A stretch of DNA of 64,000 bases from Flavobacterium proteolyticum (GCF_015223105.1 NZ_JADFTZ010000002.1:372001-436000); one strand, 5' to 3'; positions 18,045 through 27,715 are shown, counted from the first letter of the stretch. The notes: generated by a model from the letters alone, not told the origin. Numbers and translations: made by a program.

Positions 18045-18686
18045 ATGAAACTATTTATTCCATTACTTTTAATCTGCTTTTCTTTTGGATGCAAGAAATC
18101 TGAAACTATTTCTGAAAACATAACAGAATCAAAACCAACAACTCAACCCATAGAAAAACCAACTGATTTCTATCAAAAACTATCCAATGCAGCAATTTCG
18201 ATAATTGACCCTGAAGTGGTTTATACTCCAGCATATGTTGGGATAAAATATCCAAATGGTGATGTTCCTGCAAAAACGGGCGTTTGTACGGATGTGGTGA
18301 TTCGTGCGTATCGAAAATTAGGAATTGATTTGCAGAAAGAAGTTCATGAAGATATGAAAGCGAACTTTTCATTGTATCCCAATTTAGAAAAATGGGGTTT
18401 GAAAACTACAGATAAAAACATCGACCACAGAAGAGTTCCAAATTTAGAAGTTTTCTTTACACGAAAAGGAACAACTTTACCCATTACCCAAAATCCAAAC
18501 GATTACAAAGCAGGTGATTTAGTTACTTGGATGATTGGTGATAAATTACCACATATTGGTATTGTAACACATATTAAATCAGAAAACGGAAACCCTATGA
18601 TTGTTCACAACGTAGGAAGCGGACAAGTTTTGGAAGATTGTTTGCTGAGTTGGAAAATTGTGGGGCATTATAAATATGGCAATTAG
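18045..18686 (+). CDS. DUF1287 domain lipoprotein (NlpC/P60-like fold)
   Basis: A 213-residue protein with a lipoprotein-type leader (MKLFIPLLLICFSFGCKKSE; Cys at residue 16) and a DUF1287 domain: DPEVVYTPAYVGIKYPNGDV, then the likely nucleophile in TGVCTDVVIRAYRKLG, then KAGDLVTWMIGDKLPHIGIV and VHNVGSGQVLED. This Cys/His layout is that of papain-like NlpC/P60-type cell-wall hydrolases. Probably anchored in a periplasmic or outer membrane leaflet. Exact substrate unknown. Convergent with mpl. Confidence 0.85.
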   Translation: MKLFIPLLLICFSFGCKKSETISENITESKPTTQPIEKPTDFYQKLSNAAISIIDPEVVYTPAYVGIKYPNGDVPAKTGVCTDVVIRAYRKLGIDLQKEVHEDMKANFSLYPNLEKWGLKTTDKNIDHRRVPNLEVFFTRKGTTLPITQNPNDYKAGDLVTWMIGDKLPHIGIVTHIKSENGNPMIVHNVGSGQVLEDCLLSWKIVGHYKYGN

Positions 18687-18750
18687 ACAATTTTCAATGT
18701 GCCAATTAAATCTCTAGTAAAATTGACACATTGATCAATTGGCATATTGA

Positions 18751-20106
18751 CTAATTGATTAAATCTTTCACTTCATCAAAATTCAATCCGCCATAATTTC
18801 CTGAACTCATTAATAATAAAGCTGAATTTTCTAAATTTTGGCTGAATAAAAAGTCTTTAAATTCGGTTGGATTGGTATAAATAATCAAATCTTCTCTTTG
18901 GAACGATTGTGCAATTTGATCATAAGTTACTTCTTCCAAGCGTTTAATTTTTACTGCATCGGGTGAATAGAAAACAACCGCAACATCGGCTGCGTCTAAA
19001 GCACCTTGGTATTCTTTTAAGAACTCGGCATTTAAACTGCTGTAGGTGTGCAATTCTAAACAAGCAACTAATTTTCTATCTGGATATTGAGCTTTTACCG
19101 CTTTTGTAGTAGCTGAAACTTTACTTGGAGAATGTGCAAAATCTTTATAAGCAACTTTATTCTTGCTTTCGGCGATTTTTTCTAAACGTTTTGAAGCGCC
19201 TTTGAAACTAGCAATGGCTTCGTAAAATTCGGCTTCGTCCACGCCCATGCATTGGCAAATCCATTTAGCACCAGCTAAATTACTTAAATTGTGTGCGCCG
19301 AAAACTTCGATTGGCATTGGACCTTCTGGTGTGTCTAATAAAGTGGTTCCGTTTTCTACAGTGTAAATTGGTGTTTGGTACGCAATTTTTCGGATTGGAT
19401 TTTCGGTTCCTTCGGCTACTGCTTTTACGGCTTCGTCTTCTTCGTTGTACACCAAAATTCCGCCACGCGTGATTTGGTTGGCAAAAATTCTAAATTGTTC
19501 TACATAATTATCAAACGTTGGAAATACGTTGATATGATCCCAAGCAATTCCAGATAACAACGCAATATTGGGTTGGTACAAATGGAATTTTGGTCGCAAA
19601 TCGATTGGAGAAGTCAAATATTCATCGCCTTCTAACACAATAAAATCGTTATCTTCGGTTAAATGCACCATCGTATCGAAACCTTCTAATTGAGCCCCCA
19701 CCATATAATCCACTTCAATATTGTGATAATGCATTACGTGTAAAATCATCGAAGTAATTGTGGTTTTTCCGTGCGAACCTCCGATTACTACTCGGGTTTT
19801 GTTTTTCGATTGTTCGTATAAAAATTCGGGATATGAATATATTTTCAAACCTAATTCTTGAGCTTTCAATAATTCCGGATTATCCGCTTTTGCGTGCATT
19901 CCCAGAATAATCGCTTCAATATCGGTTGTTATTTTTTCTGGAAACCAACCTTCCTCTGCTGGCAACAATCCTTTTTTCTCTAAACGTGATTTGGATGGTT
20001 CGAAAATAGCGTCATCGCTACCTGTTACGTGATATCCTTTGTTGTGTAAAGCTAATGCTAAATTGTGCATGGCTGCTCCGCCGATTGCTATGAAATGTGT
20101 TCTCAT
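18751..20106 (-). CDS. mpl: UDP-N-acetylmuramate:L-Ala-gamma-D-Glu-meso-DAP ligase (Mpl, murein recycling)
   Basis: Mur-ligase family protein of 451 residues. It has the N-terminal Rossmann motif HFIAIGGAAMHNLALALHN, the ATP-binding P-loop GGSHGKTTITSMIL near residue 110, central motifs EGDEYLTSPIDLRPKF and GIAWDHINVFPTFDNY, and the C-terminal domain with YKDFAHSPSKVSATTKAV. The final LLLMSSGNYGGLNFDEV matches Mpl better than MurC, so the protein most likely reattaches recycled tripeptide to UDP-MurNAc. A MurC assignment is the alternative but less likely. Confidence 0.85.
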   Translation of the reverse strand: MRTHFIAIGGAAMHNLALALHNKGYHVTGSDDAIFEPSKSRLEKKGLLPAEEGWFPEKITTDIEAIILGMHAKADNPELLKAQELGLKIYSYPEFLYEQSKNKTRVVIGGSHGKTTITSMILHVMHYHNIEVDYMVGAQLEGFDTMVHLTEDNDFIVLEGDEYLTSPIDLRPKFHLYQPNIALLSGIAWDHINVFPTFDNYVEQFRIFANQITRGGILVYNEEDEAVKAVAEGTENPIRKIAYQTPIYTVENGTTLLDTPEGPMPIEVFGAHNLSNLAGAKWICQCMGVDEAEFYEAIASFKGASKRLEKIAESKNKVAYKDFAHSPSKVSATTKAVKAQYPDRKLVACLELHTYSSLNAEFLKEYQGALDAADVAVVFYSPDAVKIKRLEEVTYDQIAQSFQREDLIIYTNPTEFKDFLFSQNLENSALLLMSSGNYGGLNFDEVKDLIN

Positions 20107-20112
20107 TAGTAT

Positions 20113-20144
20113 AGTTTATGAGTTGAAAAGTTTATGAGTTGAAA
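20113..20144. repeat. 16-bp tandem duplication upstream of mpl
   Basis: AGTTTATGAGTTGAAA occurs twice head to tail (20113-20128 and 20129-20144), directly before the mpl start codon on the minus strand. Function not evident. Confidence 0.7.
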
Positions 20145-20192
20145 AGTTTGGGCACATTGCCTTTTAAACTATTAAACCTATAACCTTTTAAC

Positions 20193-20879
20193 CTATTTTT
20201 CAAATTGTTCTTTTAACTTATTGGCTTTCGCTTTATCTTTTAACTTATTCAAATATAAGTCATATAATTTTTCGAAAGTAGTTTTTGAATTGCCAATTTC
20301 GTGTGCTTTTTTATAATGGATTTCGGCTTTTGCATAGCGACTGAAATAGACATCAATATATCCTTTTGCTAAATAACCATCGACTTTTGAAAGCACCATT
20401 AATTCATCGGCATATTTTTGTGCTTTTTTTTCGCTTCCTCCAATGATTCCTGGCAATTCGATATATAACATCACTAATGCCCAACGTGTATCGATATGTC
20501 TTGGATCTAATTTTGCAGCGGTTAAAAACGATTCTTCTACTTCGTCAATCATTCCTAAGGCTTTGAATTTATTGGACTCTTTAGCTTTCATTCCTAATGC
20601 GCCACCATATTTGTACCAATAATTAGCGTTTTTGGGATAACTAACTTTTAGTTTCTTATAGTTGGTAATCGCAGCATCCCAATCTTTTTGATGTCCGGCA
20701 ATATCGCCAAGATATTCAATTGTTTTAGCGTGATTAGGTTGCGATTTTAAATATTCGGAAAATAGTTTCTCGGCTTCGTTGTATTTTTTTTGTGCATACA
20801 ATTTTTCCGCCTTTTCAAACGTTGATTGTGAAAAGACTGAAAACGAAAGCAATAGAAAAAAGATTTGGATAATTTTCAT
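20193..20879 (-). CDS. Exported tetratricopeptide-repeat protein
   Basis: A 228-residue protein with signal peptide (MKIIQIFFLLLSFSVFSQS) and at least five TPR-like helix pairs, for example KKYNEAEKLFSEYLKSQPNH, DWDAAITNYKKLKVSYPKNA and RYAKAEIHYKKAHEIG. TPRs mediate protein-protein contacts in the periplasm; partner unknown. Same strand as mpl, 86 bp upstream of it, and possibly co-transcribed. Confidence 0.85.
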   Translation of the reverse strand: MKIIQIFFLLLSFSVFSQSTFEKAEKLYAQKKYNEAEKLFSEYLKSQPNHAKTIEYLGDIAGHQKDWDAAITNYKKLKVSYPKNANYWYKYGGALGMKAKESNKFKALGMIDEVEESFLTAAKLDPRHIDTRWALVMLYIELPGIIGGSEKKAQKYADELMVLSKVDGYLAKGYIDVYFSRYAKAEIHYKKAHEIGNSKTTFEKLYDLYLNKLKDKAKANKLKEQFEK

Positions 20880-20917
20880 TTTTCAAAAATAGTGAAATGA
20901 TTTTGGATATTTCACAT

Positions 20918-20949
20918 AAAAAAACGACCTGATTTCTCAAGTCGTTTTA
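20918..20949 (-). terminator. Terminator after the S46 peptidase gene
   Basis: Hairpin with arms AAAACGAC and GTCGTTTT followed by T7 on the minus strand, 20 bp after the peptidase stop. Confidence 0.8.
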
Positions 20950-20968
20950 ATTTTATTGTATTTAGAAA

Positions 20969-23116
20969 TTACTTCACAATTGTCATTTCGTCTACAATGT
21001 GTTTAGCTCCTGAGAAATTCTCAATTACCCATAACACGTAACGAATATCAACGTTGATTGTTCTTTGTAATTTTTTGTCGAAGATTACGTCACCAGCCAT
21101 AGCTTCAATGTTTCCGTCGAATGCTAAACCAATTAACTCACCTTTTCCGTTTAATACTGGAGAACCTGAATTTCCACCTGTAATATCGTTGTCTGTCAAG
21201 AAACAAACGTGTAAAGAACCGTCTTTATCTGCATAACGACCAAACTCTTTTTTAGCATTCATTTCTAATACTCTTGTAGGTAAATCAAATTCTAAATCCC
21301 CTTTTTTGTATTTTTTAACTTGACCTGCTAATGTAGTGTAGTTATTAATTGTTGCATCATTACGTTTGTCAGCTGGTAAAGAACGAACTTTTCCATAGGT
21401 TAAACGTAACGTTGAATTTGCATCTGGATATTTGATTTCTCCAATTTTAGATTCTCTTAACCCTTCAACTAATAAACGGAAAGAAGCTCCAAAATCGTTT
21501 TGCGCTTTAATTAACTCCTCACTTCTAAAGCTGTAGTGTGTAAATAAATCATTAGTTAAAACATAAAGTGGATCGTTTTTAAGTAATTCTTCAGATGGTA
21601 AATCTAAGAATGCTTTTACTCTATCAACAGAAGTAAAAATACTTAAATCGAATGCTGCGTTTACATATTTTGTAAAATCACCATTGTTTTCTGCAGCTAA
21701 TTTCTCAACCATTGGAGCTAATTTATATCCTGCTTTTTTAGCATATAAATTCAATTGAGCTGCTAAAATATCTTTTTCTGCAGGAATATGTAATTCACTA
21801 TGCATTCCTTCAGCCATTTCTATAATTGCTGGAGCCATTTGCGCTCTTTTTGTAGCATCTGCTTTAGCATAGTTTTCTAACTGTCTTCCTAAACCTCTAC
21901 TTACTGTACCGAATGCAGAAGTTCTAAACAATTGCATCATATAATTATCATGACGAGATTTTTCATTCGTCATTGCATAATATTTATTGATTGTAGGAAC
22001 TACATTACCATATTTAGCTTTGTTCGCTGGTTGGTTAGCCCATTTGTGGAATTTAGCTTCTTGAGCTGCTTTTGTTTTAGCTGTACCAAATTTTGATAAT
22101 GCATCAATCATTCCTTGACGATTTTTCCAGTAGTTTGCTACTCCTGCAAATTTAGAAGCATAGATAAGGTTTAAAGCATCAGATTGAACCATGTATTTTT
22201 TCATGTTGTCCATTCCTGTTTTAGAACCCTCAACCCAAGCTAGATAAGCAAATTTTACGTTTTGCTCAATTCCACCTGCTGGCATCCAACGGTTAGTTCT
22301 ACCTGGATAACCTAAAATCATAGCGAAGTCATTTTCTTTAACTCCTCCAATGTTTACAGGTAAATAGTGTTTTGGTTGTAATGGAACATTGTTTGGAGAA
22401 TAGTCAGCTGGATTACCGTTTGCATCAGCATACACTCTAAACATAGAGAAATCTGCTGTATGACGTGGCCACTCCCAGTTGTCAGTATCACCACCAAATT
22501 TTCCTAAACTTTCTGGTGGAGTTCCTACTAAACGAACGTCTTTGTAGTCTTGATAAACGAAATAGTAGTATTCATTTCCTTGGAAAAACGGACGAACAGA
22601 AACCGTATATTTCCCACCATCGTTGTTTTCTTTTTCAATTTTAGCGATTTCAGCATTGATAGCTTTTTCTCTATCCGCTTCGCTCATACTTGGATTAACA
22701 ACAGATAAGATTCTTTTTGTACAATCGTCCATACGTACAAAGAAACGTACATATAAACTTGATGGTTTAAGTTCTTCTGATCTGTTTTTTGCCCAATACC
22801 CGTTTTTTAAGTAGTTTTTTTCTGCTGATGACAATTCTGCAATGGCATCATATCCACAGTGGTGATTGGTTAATACTAATCCGTCTTTAGAAATTAATTC
22901 TGCAGTACATCCACCGTTAAATTGCACAATAGCATCTTTTAAACTGTGGTTGTTGATACTGTAAATTTCTTCGGCTGTTAATTGTAAGCCCATTTTTTGC
23001 ATGTCGCGGTGATTTAAACGCTCAATGAACATTAAAAACCACATTCCTTCGTCTGCTTTTACCGAAGCTGGCACAAGCATAATAGCAGAAACGACAAATA
23101 ATAATAATTTTTTCAT
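20969..23116 (-). CDS. S46 family dipeptidyl-peptidase (DPP7-like)
   Basis: A 715-residue exported serine protease (signal MKKLLLFVVSAIMLVPASVKA) of the S46 family, which removes dipeptides from oligopeptides in the periplasm for amino-acid uptake. Catalytic triad segments are visible: His in LTNHHCGYDAI (about residue 84), Asp in WEWPRHTADFSMFRVY, and Ser in GGNSGSPVLNGKG (about 650). The residue 18 positions after the catalytic Ser is Gly (AFDGNIEA); in Porphyromonas gingivalis enzymes Gly at this place marks DPP7 (hydrophobic P1) and Arg marks DPP11 (acidic P1). So DPP7-type specificity is inferred. Monocistronic. Confidence 0.92.
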   Translation of the reverse strand: MKKLLLFVVSAIMLVPASVKADEGMWFLMFIERLNHRDMQKMGLQLTAEEIYSINNHSLKDAIVQFNGGCTAELISKDGLVLTNHHCGYDAIAELSSAEKNYLKNGYWAKNRSEELKPSSLYVRFFVRMDDCTKRILSVVNPSMSEADREKAINAEIAKIEKENNDGGKYTVSVRPFFQGNEYYYFVYQDYKDVRLVGTPPESLGKFGGDTDNWEWPRHTADFSMFRVYADANGNPADYSPNNVPLQPKHYLPVNIGGVKENDFAMILGYPGRTNRWMPAGGIEQNVKFAYLAWVEGSKTGMDNMKKYMVQSDALNLIYASKFAGVANYWKNRQGMIDALSKFGTAKTKAAQEAKFHKWANQPANKAKYGNVVPTINKYYAMTNEKSRHDNYMMQLFRTSAFGTVSRGLGRQLENYAKADATKRAQMAPAIIEMAEGMHSELHIPAEKDILAAQLNLYAKKAGYKLAPMVEKLAAENNGDFTKYVNAAFDLSIFTSVDRVKAFLDLPSEELLKNDPLYVLTNDLFTHYSFRSEELIKAQNDFGASFRLLVEGLRESKIGEIKYPDANSTLRLTYGKVRSLPADKRNDATINNYTTLAGQVKKYKKGDLEFDLPTRVLEMNAKKEFGRYADKDGSLHVCFLTDNDITGGNSGSPVLNGKGELIGLAFDGNIEAMAGDVIFDKKLQRTINVDIRYVLWVIENFSGAKHIVDEMTIVK

Positions 23117-23247
23117 AATAAATCTGTGTTCTTTTGATTTGTGTGGCGAATATACTTAAAAATACGATTTCGATAAAATTATCATTTCAAAATAAGATTA
23201 GATTGAAGTAATTTTAACTTTTTATTATATAAACTGATTTAAAAACA

Positions 23248-23279
23248 AAAAAGCACCTTCAAAATGAAGATGCTTTTTC
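23248..23279 (-). terminator. Terminator after obgE
   Basis: Minus-strand stem GCATCTTCATTTTGAAGGTGC with A-rich 5' flank and a T-run after it, 18 bp past the obgE stop. Confidence 0.8.
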
Positions 23280-23296
23280 TTACTTTTTATAATCTT

Positions 23297-24307
23297 TTAT
23301 TTTTCTTCTACATTCAACATTTGCCACAATTTGTCTTTCAACTCTTGTAAACCTTGTTGCGCAACAGAAGAAATAAACATATATGGAGTTCCTTTAAATT
23401 CCTTATCCAATTGTTTTTTCAATTCTGCTTTTAATTCATCGTCTAACATATCGCATTTTGAAATGACAACCAAACGATCTTTGTCTAACATTTCTGGATT
23501 GTAACGACGTAATTCATCTAACAGAATTTCGTATTCTTTTTTAATATCATCCGCATCAGCAGGAATTAAAAATAACAAAGTGGAATTTCTTTCTATATGA
23601 CGCAAGAAGTAATGTCCCAATCCTTTCCCTTCAGCAGCACCTTCAATAATACCTGGAATATCAGCCATTACAAACGATTGAAAATCTCTGTAAGCTACAA
23701 TTCCTAAATTAGGTTTTAAAGTTGTAAACGGATAATCGGCAATTTTTGGCTTGGCCGAAGTTAAAACAGAAAGTAAGGTTGATTTTCCTGCATTTGGAAA
23801 ACCTACTAAACCTACATCCGCTAAGACTTTTAATTCTAAAGTAACATCTACTTCTTTTACAGGCATACCCGGTTGCGCATAACGAGGCGTTTGATTCGTA
23901 GCACTTCTAAAATGCCAGTTTCCTAAACCACCTTTTCCGCCCTCTGCTAGGATTTTCATCTCATCATGCTCTGTAATTTCAAACAAAACATCACCTGTTT
24001 CTTGATCTTTTACAACTGTTCCTAATGGTACTTCAATAATTTTATCTTCTCCATCATGTCCTGTACTTCTTGAACTTCCACCATCACCTCCATGACCCGC
24101 ACGAACGTGTTTCAAAAATTTCAAATGAAATAATGTCCAAAGGTTTTTATTTCCTTTTATATATACGTGTCCACCACGACCACCATCTCCACCATCTGGC
24201 CCACCTTTTTCAATAAATTTTTCTCTGTGTAAATGCGAAGACCCTTTTCCTCCTTTTCCGGAAGAAACATATATTTTTACGTAGTCTACAAAATTTCCCT
24301 CTGTCAT
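23297..24307 (-). CDS. obgE: GTPase Obg (ribosome assembly/stringent response)
   Basis: A 336-residue Obg-family GTPase involved in late 50S assembly. N-terminal glycine-rich Obg fold ([31 protein letters not shown]), then a G domain with G1 [14 protein letters not shown] near 165, switch [15 protein letters not shown]3 [10 protein letters not shown] and G4 VISKCDML. It stops after the G domain and lacks the OCT domain of longer homologues, as is common in Bacteroidota. The 139-bp gap upstream contains only short duplicated sequence (TTTTGAGTGTTCAGT twice at about 24311-24343). Confidence 0.95.
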   Translation of the reverse strand: MTEGNFVDYVKIYVSSGKGGKGSSHLHREKFIEKGGPDGGDGGRGGHVYIKGNKNLWTLFHLKFLKHVRAGHGGDGGSSRSTGHDGEDKIIEVPLGTVVKDQETGDVLFEITEHDEMKILAEGGKGGLGNWHFRSATNQTPRYAQPGMPVKEVDVTLELKVLADVGLVGFPNAGKSTLLSVLTSAKPKIADYPFTTLKPNLGIVAYRDFQSFVMADIPGIIEGAAEGKGLGHYFLRHIERNSTLLFLIPADADDIKKEYEILLDELRRYNPEMLDKDRLVVISKCDMLDDELKAELKKQLDKEFKGTPYMFISSVAQQGLQELKDKLWQMLNVEEK

Positions 24308-24446
24308 TTTTTTGAGTGTTCAGTTGCCAGTTTTGAGTGTTCAGTGATTCTTAAAATCTAAAAAACTCTTCAAATGACAATTTGTTATTCTCAATGTACA
24401 CTATTTAGAACTGATTACTAAATACTGAACACTGAATACTTAATTA

Positions 24447-25721
24447 TTATTCTTTTAAATTGGTAATTAAAACTTTGTCAATTTTAACACCGTCCATATC
24501 AATAACTTCAAACTCTAGTTTGTTCCAAATTAACTTTTGTCCTTGTTTGGGGATTACTCCTAATTCGGTAACGATTAAACCACTCACAGTAGTTACCTCG
24601 TAATCACCAATTAAATCATCCATATCAAAATAAGTTAAGAAATCGTGCAAAGAATAATGTCCGTCAACCAACCACGAACCATCTTCTCTTGCTACTAATT
24701 TAAATTCATCTTCATAGAAATCTGCTGCATCACCTACTAAAGCTTCTAAAATATCATTCAATGTGATAATTCCTTGAAAAACTCCGTGTTCATCGGTAAC
24801 TAATGCGTAATGCACTTTTGTTTTTTTGAAATTTTCTAATGCTTTGTAAGCCGAAGTATGTTCAATAAAATAAACAGGTTCTTGAGTAATTTTCTTCAAA
24901 TCAAAATTACCTTGCTCAAAACTAGCAAACAAATCTTTTAAAGAAACTACTCCTTCTACATCATCTAAATTATCTTCACAAACGGGATAAACCGAGTGTA
25001 ATTCATCTAAAACTTTTGCTTTGATTTCTTCAATTGTATCTTCGTATGACAAATAAACAATCGATTTTCGATGCGTCATTAACGAATTGACTTTTCTATC
25101 GCCAATATGGAAAACTCGCTCTACTATATCTTGTTCAATTTCTTGAACCTCACCTACTTCTGTCCCTTCTTTAATAATAGCTTTGATTTCTTCTTCCGTA
25201 ACTTTTCCATCAGCTGTTGGTTTTATTTGAAAAATTTTCAATAAAAACTCTGTTGATGTAGTAAGCAACCAAATAAAAGGCATCGTAACTGTTGAAACCA
25301 ATTTCATTGGAACAGCAACTGCTTTTGCAATTCCTTCAGGATAATTCAAACCGATTCTTTTTGGCAATAATTCTCCTAAAACTAGAGAGAAAAAGGTTAA
25401 CACTACAACTACAATTCCAACAGCAATTGATTCCGAATACGGTTTTAATGCTTCAAACCCTGAAACAAAATTCTGAACATCAGTCGTGATTTTATCTCCT
25501 GAATAAATACCCGTTAAAATTCCAATTAAGGTAATTCCAATTTGAACGGTTGACAAAAATTCGTTTGGTGAATTGGCTAAATCTAAAGCGGCTTTAGCAT
25601 TTTTATTTCCTTTTTTAGCCGCAGTTTCTAGTCGATTCTTTCTAGCCGAAATCAATGCGATTTCCGACATTGAAAAAACGCCATTCAAGACAATAAGAAA
25701 AAGAATAATTAAAATTTCCAT
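24447..25721 (-). CDS. CNNM/CorC-HlyC family membrane protein with CBS domains
   Basis: A 424-residue protein: N-terminal DUF21 transmembrane region (three to four TM helices, residues about 1-175, including LNGVFSMSEIALISARKNRL and GELLPKRIGLNYPEGIA), a CBS pair (about 195-330, with HRKSIVYLSYEDTIEEIKAK and YALVTDEHGVFQGIITLNDI) and a C-terminal CorC_HlyC domain (LVDGHYSLHDFLTYFDMDDL). The family is associated with Mg/Co transport. It lies downstream of adk but is separated from it by a terminator. Confidence 0.9.
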   Translation of the reverse strand: MEILIILFLIVLNGVFSMSEIALISARKNRLETAAKKGNKNAKAALDLANSPNEFLSTVQIGITLIGILTGIYSGDKITTDVQNFVSGFEALKPYSESIAVGIVVVVLTFFSLVLGELLPKRIGLNYPEGIAKAVAVPMKLVSTVTMPFIWLLTTSTEFLLKIFQIKPTADGKVTEEEIKAIIKEGTEVGEVQEIEQDIVERVFHIGDRKVNSLMTHRKSIVYLSYEDTIEEIKAKVLDELHSVYPVCEDNLDDVEGVVSLKDLFASFEQGNFDLKKITQEPVYFIEHTSAYKALENFKKTKVHYALVTDEHGVFQGIITLNDILEALVGDAADFYEDEFKLVAREDGSWLVDGHYSLHDFLTYFDMDDLIGDYEVTTVSGLIVTELGVIPKQGQKLIWNKLEFEVIDMDGVKIDKVLITNLKE

Positions 25722-25733
25722 AGTTAAAATTAC

Positions 25734-25773
25734 AAAAAAAGAGCAAGATTCCGTTTTAAGAAATCGCTCTTTT
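25734..25773 (-). terminator. Terminator between adk and the CNNM gene
   Basis: Minus strand: stem AAAGAGC/GCTCTTT with inner GATT/AATC pairing, followed by seven T. A second, weaker hairpin (25791-25830) lies closer to adk. Confidence 0.7.
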
Positions 25774-25835
25774 CCGTTTGCAAATATCGAAAAAAAAAAT
25801 GAAAGCCCGAAATTTATCTCTCGGCCCTTATTTTC

Positions 25836-26411
25836 TTATTGAAATGTATCTAAAACTAAACTTAATCTCTCGGTAACTTCTTCAATTGTTCCAATGCCAT
25901 CCACTGCGTAAAATTTGTGTTGGGCTTTATAATAATCCATTAATGGCGCAGTTTTTTCGTTGTATTCTTGGTAACGATTTCTGATTTTTTCTTCGTCTTG
26001 GTCATCCGCTCTTCCCGAAGTTTTTCCTCGTTCTAATAAACGTTGTACTAGGATTTCATCATTTGCTTCCAAAGCAACTGTAGCTGTTATTTCTTGATTT
26101 TTTCCTGCCAAAAATTTATCTAAAGCTTCCGCTTGTGCAATTGTTCTTGGAAAACCATCAAATAAAAATCCTTTTGCTTGTGGATTTTTCTCTACTTCAT
26201 CTTGCAGCATATTAATGGTCACTTCATCTGGAACCAAATCACCATTATCAATGTATGATTTTGCTAATTTTCCTAATTCAGTGTCATTTTTCATGTTAAA
26301 TCTAAAAATATCACCAGTAGATAAATGTACTAAATTGTATTTGTGTTTTAAAAAATCGGCTTGCGTTCCCTTTCCTGCACCAGGTTTTCCAAATAATACG
26401 ATATTGATCAT
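25836..26411 (-). CDS. adk: Adenylate kinase
   Basis: Catalyses ATP + AMP to 2 ADP. The 191-residue protein has P-loop GKPGAGKGTQADFL near residue 8, the AMP-binding HLSTGDIFR and FDGFPRTIAQAEALD, and a short LID (RLLERGKTSGRADDQDEEKI) without the Zn-binding Cys set, the short-LID form. It follows hpt by 58 bp on the same strand, so the two purine-metabolism genes may be co-expressed. Confidence 0.97.
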   Translation of the reverse strand: MINIVLFGKPGAGKGTQADFLKHKYNLVHLSTGDIFRFNMKNDTELGKLAKSYIDNGDLVPDEVTINMLQDEVEKNPQAKGFLFDGFPRTIAQAEALDKFLAGKNQEITATVALEANDEILVQRLLERGKTSGRADDQDEEKIRNRYQEYNEKTAPLMDYYKAQHKFYAVDGIGTIEEVTERLSLVLDTFQ

Positions 26412-26469
26412 TGTTTTTGTTGTGTTTATAAATTTTAGTCTTTATTCTATTTTCTCTATTCTATTTTCT

Positions 26470-27000
26470 TTACTCAGATAATTGATAAATGTCTTTTAAA
26501 TTTCTTCCTAAACCATCATAGTCTAAACCATAGCCTACAATAAATTTATTAGGAATTCGAATCCCAACATAATCCAATTTAATATCTTTTTTATAAGCTT
26601 CAGGTTTTAAAAACAAAGTAGCAATTTTGAAATGTTTCACATTGTGTTGTTTCATAATTGCTTTTAATTCTTCAATTGTATTTCCAGTATCTACAATATC
26701 TTCCACGATAATTACAGAACGACCTTCTAAACTTTGGTTCAAACCAATTAGTTCTTTTACTTCATTAGTAGTTTGCGTTCCTTCATACGAAGCCATTTTT
26801 ACGAATGAAACTTCGCAATTGTGACTGTATTTTTTCAATAAATCAGCCACGACCATGAAAGCACCATTCAAAACGCCAATAAAAACAGGAACATCATCGC
26901 AAAAATCGTCTTCAATTTGTTTTGCCATGTTTTCAATGGCGAAGTTAATTTCCTCTCCCGAAATAAAAACTTCAAATTTCTTATCTTGTAGTTGTATCAC
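26470..27000 (-). CDS. hpt: Hypoxanthine phosphoribosyltransferase
   Basis: Purine salvage enzyme converting hypoxanthine/guanine and PRPP to IMP/GMP. The 176-residue protein has the PRPP-binding loop VIIVEDIVDTGNTIEEL near residue 100, the flexible loop region FVKMASYEGTQ, and the purine-binding IKLDYVGIRIPNKFIVGYG. It has a well-formed promoter 26 bp upstream (27026-27058) and adk follows. Confidence 0.95.
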   Translation of the reverse strand: MIQLQDKKFEVFISGEEINFAIENMAKQIEDDFCDDVPVFIGVLNGAFMVVADLLKKYSHNCEVSFVKMASYEGTQTTNEVKELIGLNQSLEGRSVIIVEDIVDTGNTIEELKAIMKQHNVKHFKIATLFLKPEAYKKDIKLDYVGIRIPNKFIVGYGLDYDGLGRNLKDIYQLSE

Positions 27001-27025
27001 TTTGGTTAGATTTAGAAATAAACAA

Positions 27026-27058
27026 CAAATTTAAGAAAGTCAAATGAATAGCTACAAA
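27026..27058 (-). promoter_or_regulatory. Promoter of hpt
   Basis: Minus-strand -7 box TAAATTTG (27026-27033) and -33 TTTG (27055-27058) with a 21-bp spacer. The predicted leader is about 20 nt. Confidence 0.7.
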
Positions 27059-27096
27059 GTATTTCAACTTTTTTGCAAATTTGATATATTTACCGG

Positions 27097-27645
27097 ATGA
27101 AAAGCCAAATATATCAGAAAATCGAAGAAAGCACTTGTCATGTTGCCAGCCGAAAAATGGTAAGCAATTTTGCTATGAAAGATAAAAAAAATCTTAGCAA
27201 AATGATTGAATTAGCTTTTGACACAAAACATGAATTACATGTAAAAGCCTTTTGGAGTTTGGATTTGGTTTGCGAAAAGAAACTGAAACAATTTGTTCCT
27301 TACATTGAAGATTTCTGTACCATTCTTCCAAAAATAAAAGACGATTCAGCATTACGACCAGCGACTAAAATTGCCTTTTTTCTCGCCAAAAGTAATCACA
27401 GAAAAAACGGAATTTCTCTCACACAACAACAAGAACACAATTTAATTGAAGCCTTAATTGACCGATTGATTCAAGACGAAAAAGTAGCAGCAAAAGTGTA
27501 TGCCATGAAAGCCCTTTTTGTCTTGGGAAAGAAATACGATTGGGTTCACGAAGAATTAAAAACGATTATTTCTCAAGATTATTCGAATCATACCGCGGCT
27601 TACCAAGCGGCAACACGAAATCTTTTGAAAAAACTCAACAAGTAA
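27097..27645 (+). CDS. Helical-repeat protein of unknown function
   Basis: A 182-residue cytoplasmic protein predicted entirely helical. Segments such as LSKMIELAFDTKHELHVKAF, VPYIEDFCTILPKIKDDSAL and VAAKVYAMKALFVLGKKYDW have the pattern of HEAT/ARM-like repeats. No catalytic motif is visible. It is divergent from hpt and 70 bp upstream of purK, so its context is purine metabolism, but no function can be given. Confidence 0.7.
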   Translation: MKSQIYQKIEESTCHVASRKMVSNFAMKDKKNLSKMIELAFDTKHELHVKAFWSLDLVCEKKLKQFVPYIEDFCTILPKIKDDSALRPATKIAFFLAKSNHRKNGISLTQQQEHNLIEALIDRLIQDEKVAAKVYAMKALFVLGKKYDWVHEELKTIISQDYSNHTAAYQAATRNLLKKLNK

Positions 27646-27648
27646 CAA

Positions 27649-27680
27649 ATTGTTAATTATCAATTGTTAATTATCAATTG
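27649..27680. repeat. 14-bp direct repeat in the purK promoter
   Basis: ATTGTTAATTATCA occurs at 27649-27662 and 27663-27676, followed by a third ATTG. The second copy supplies the TTG -33 element of the purK promoter. Confidence 0.7.
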
Positions 27681-27694
27681 TCTGAGTATCTTTG
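27664..27694 (+). promoter_or_regulatory. Promoter of purK-purE
   Basis: TTG (27664-27666), a 20-bp spacer and TATCTTTG (27687-27694), matching the Bacteroidota consensus. The -7 box overlaps an in-frame TTG at 27692, which therefore cannot be a start codon; transcription should begin near 27699, ahead of the ATG at 27716. Confidence 0.8.
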
Positions 27695-27715
27695 CGCAAA
27701 CAACAACTACAACAA

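Noticed and set aside
24308..24446. Small gene or regulatory RNA between obgE and the CNNM gene
   Set aside because: Only short duplicated words (TTTTGAGTGTTCAGT twice, AATACTGAACACTGAATAC) and no frame or stable structure.
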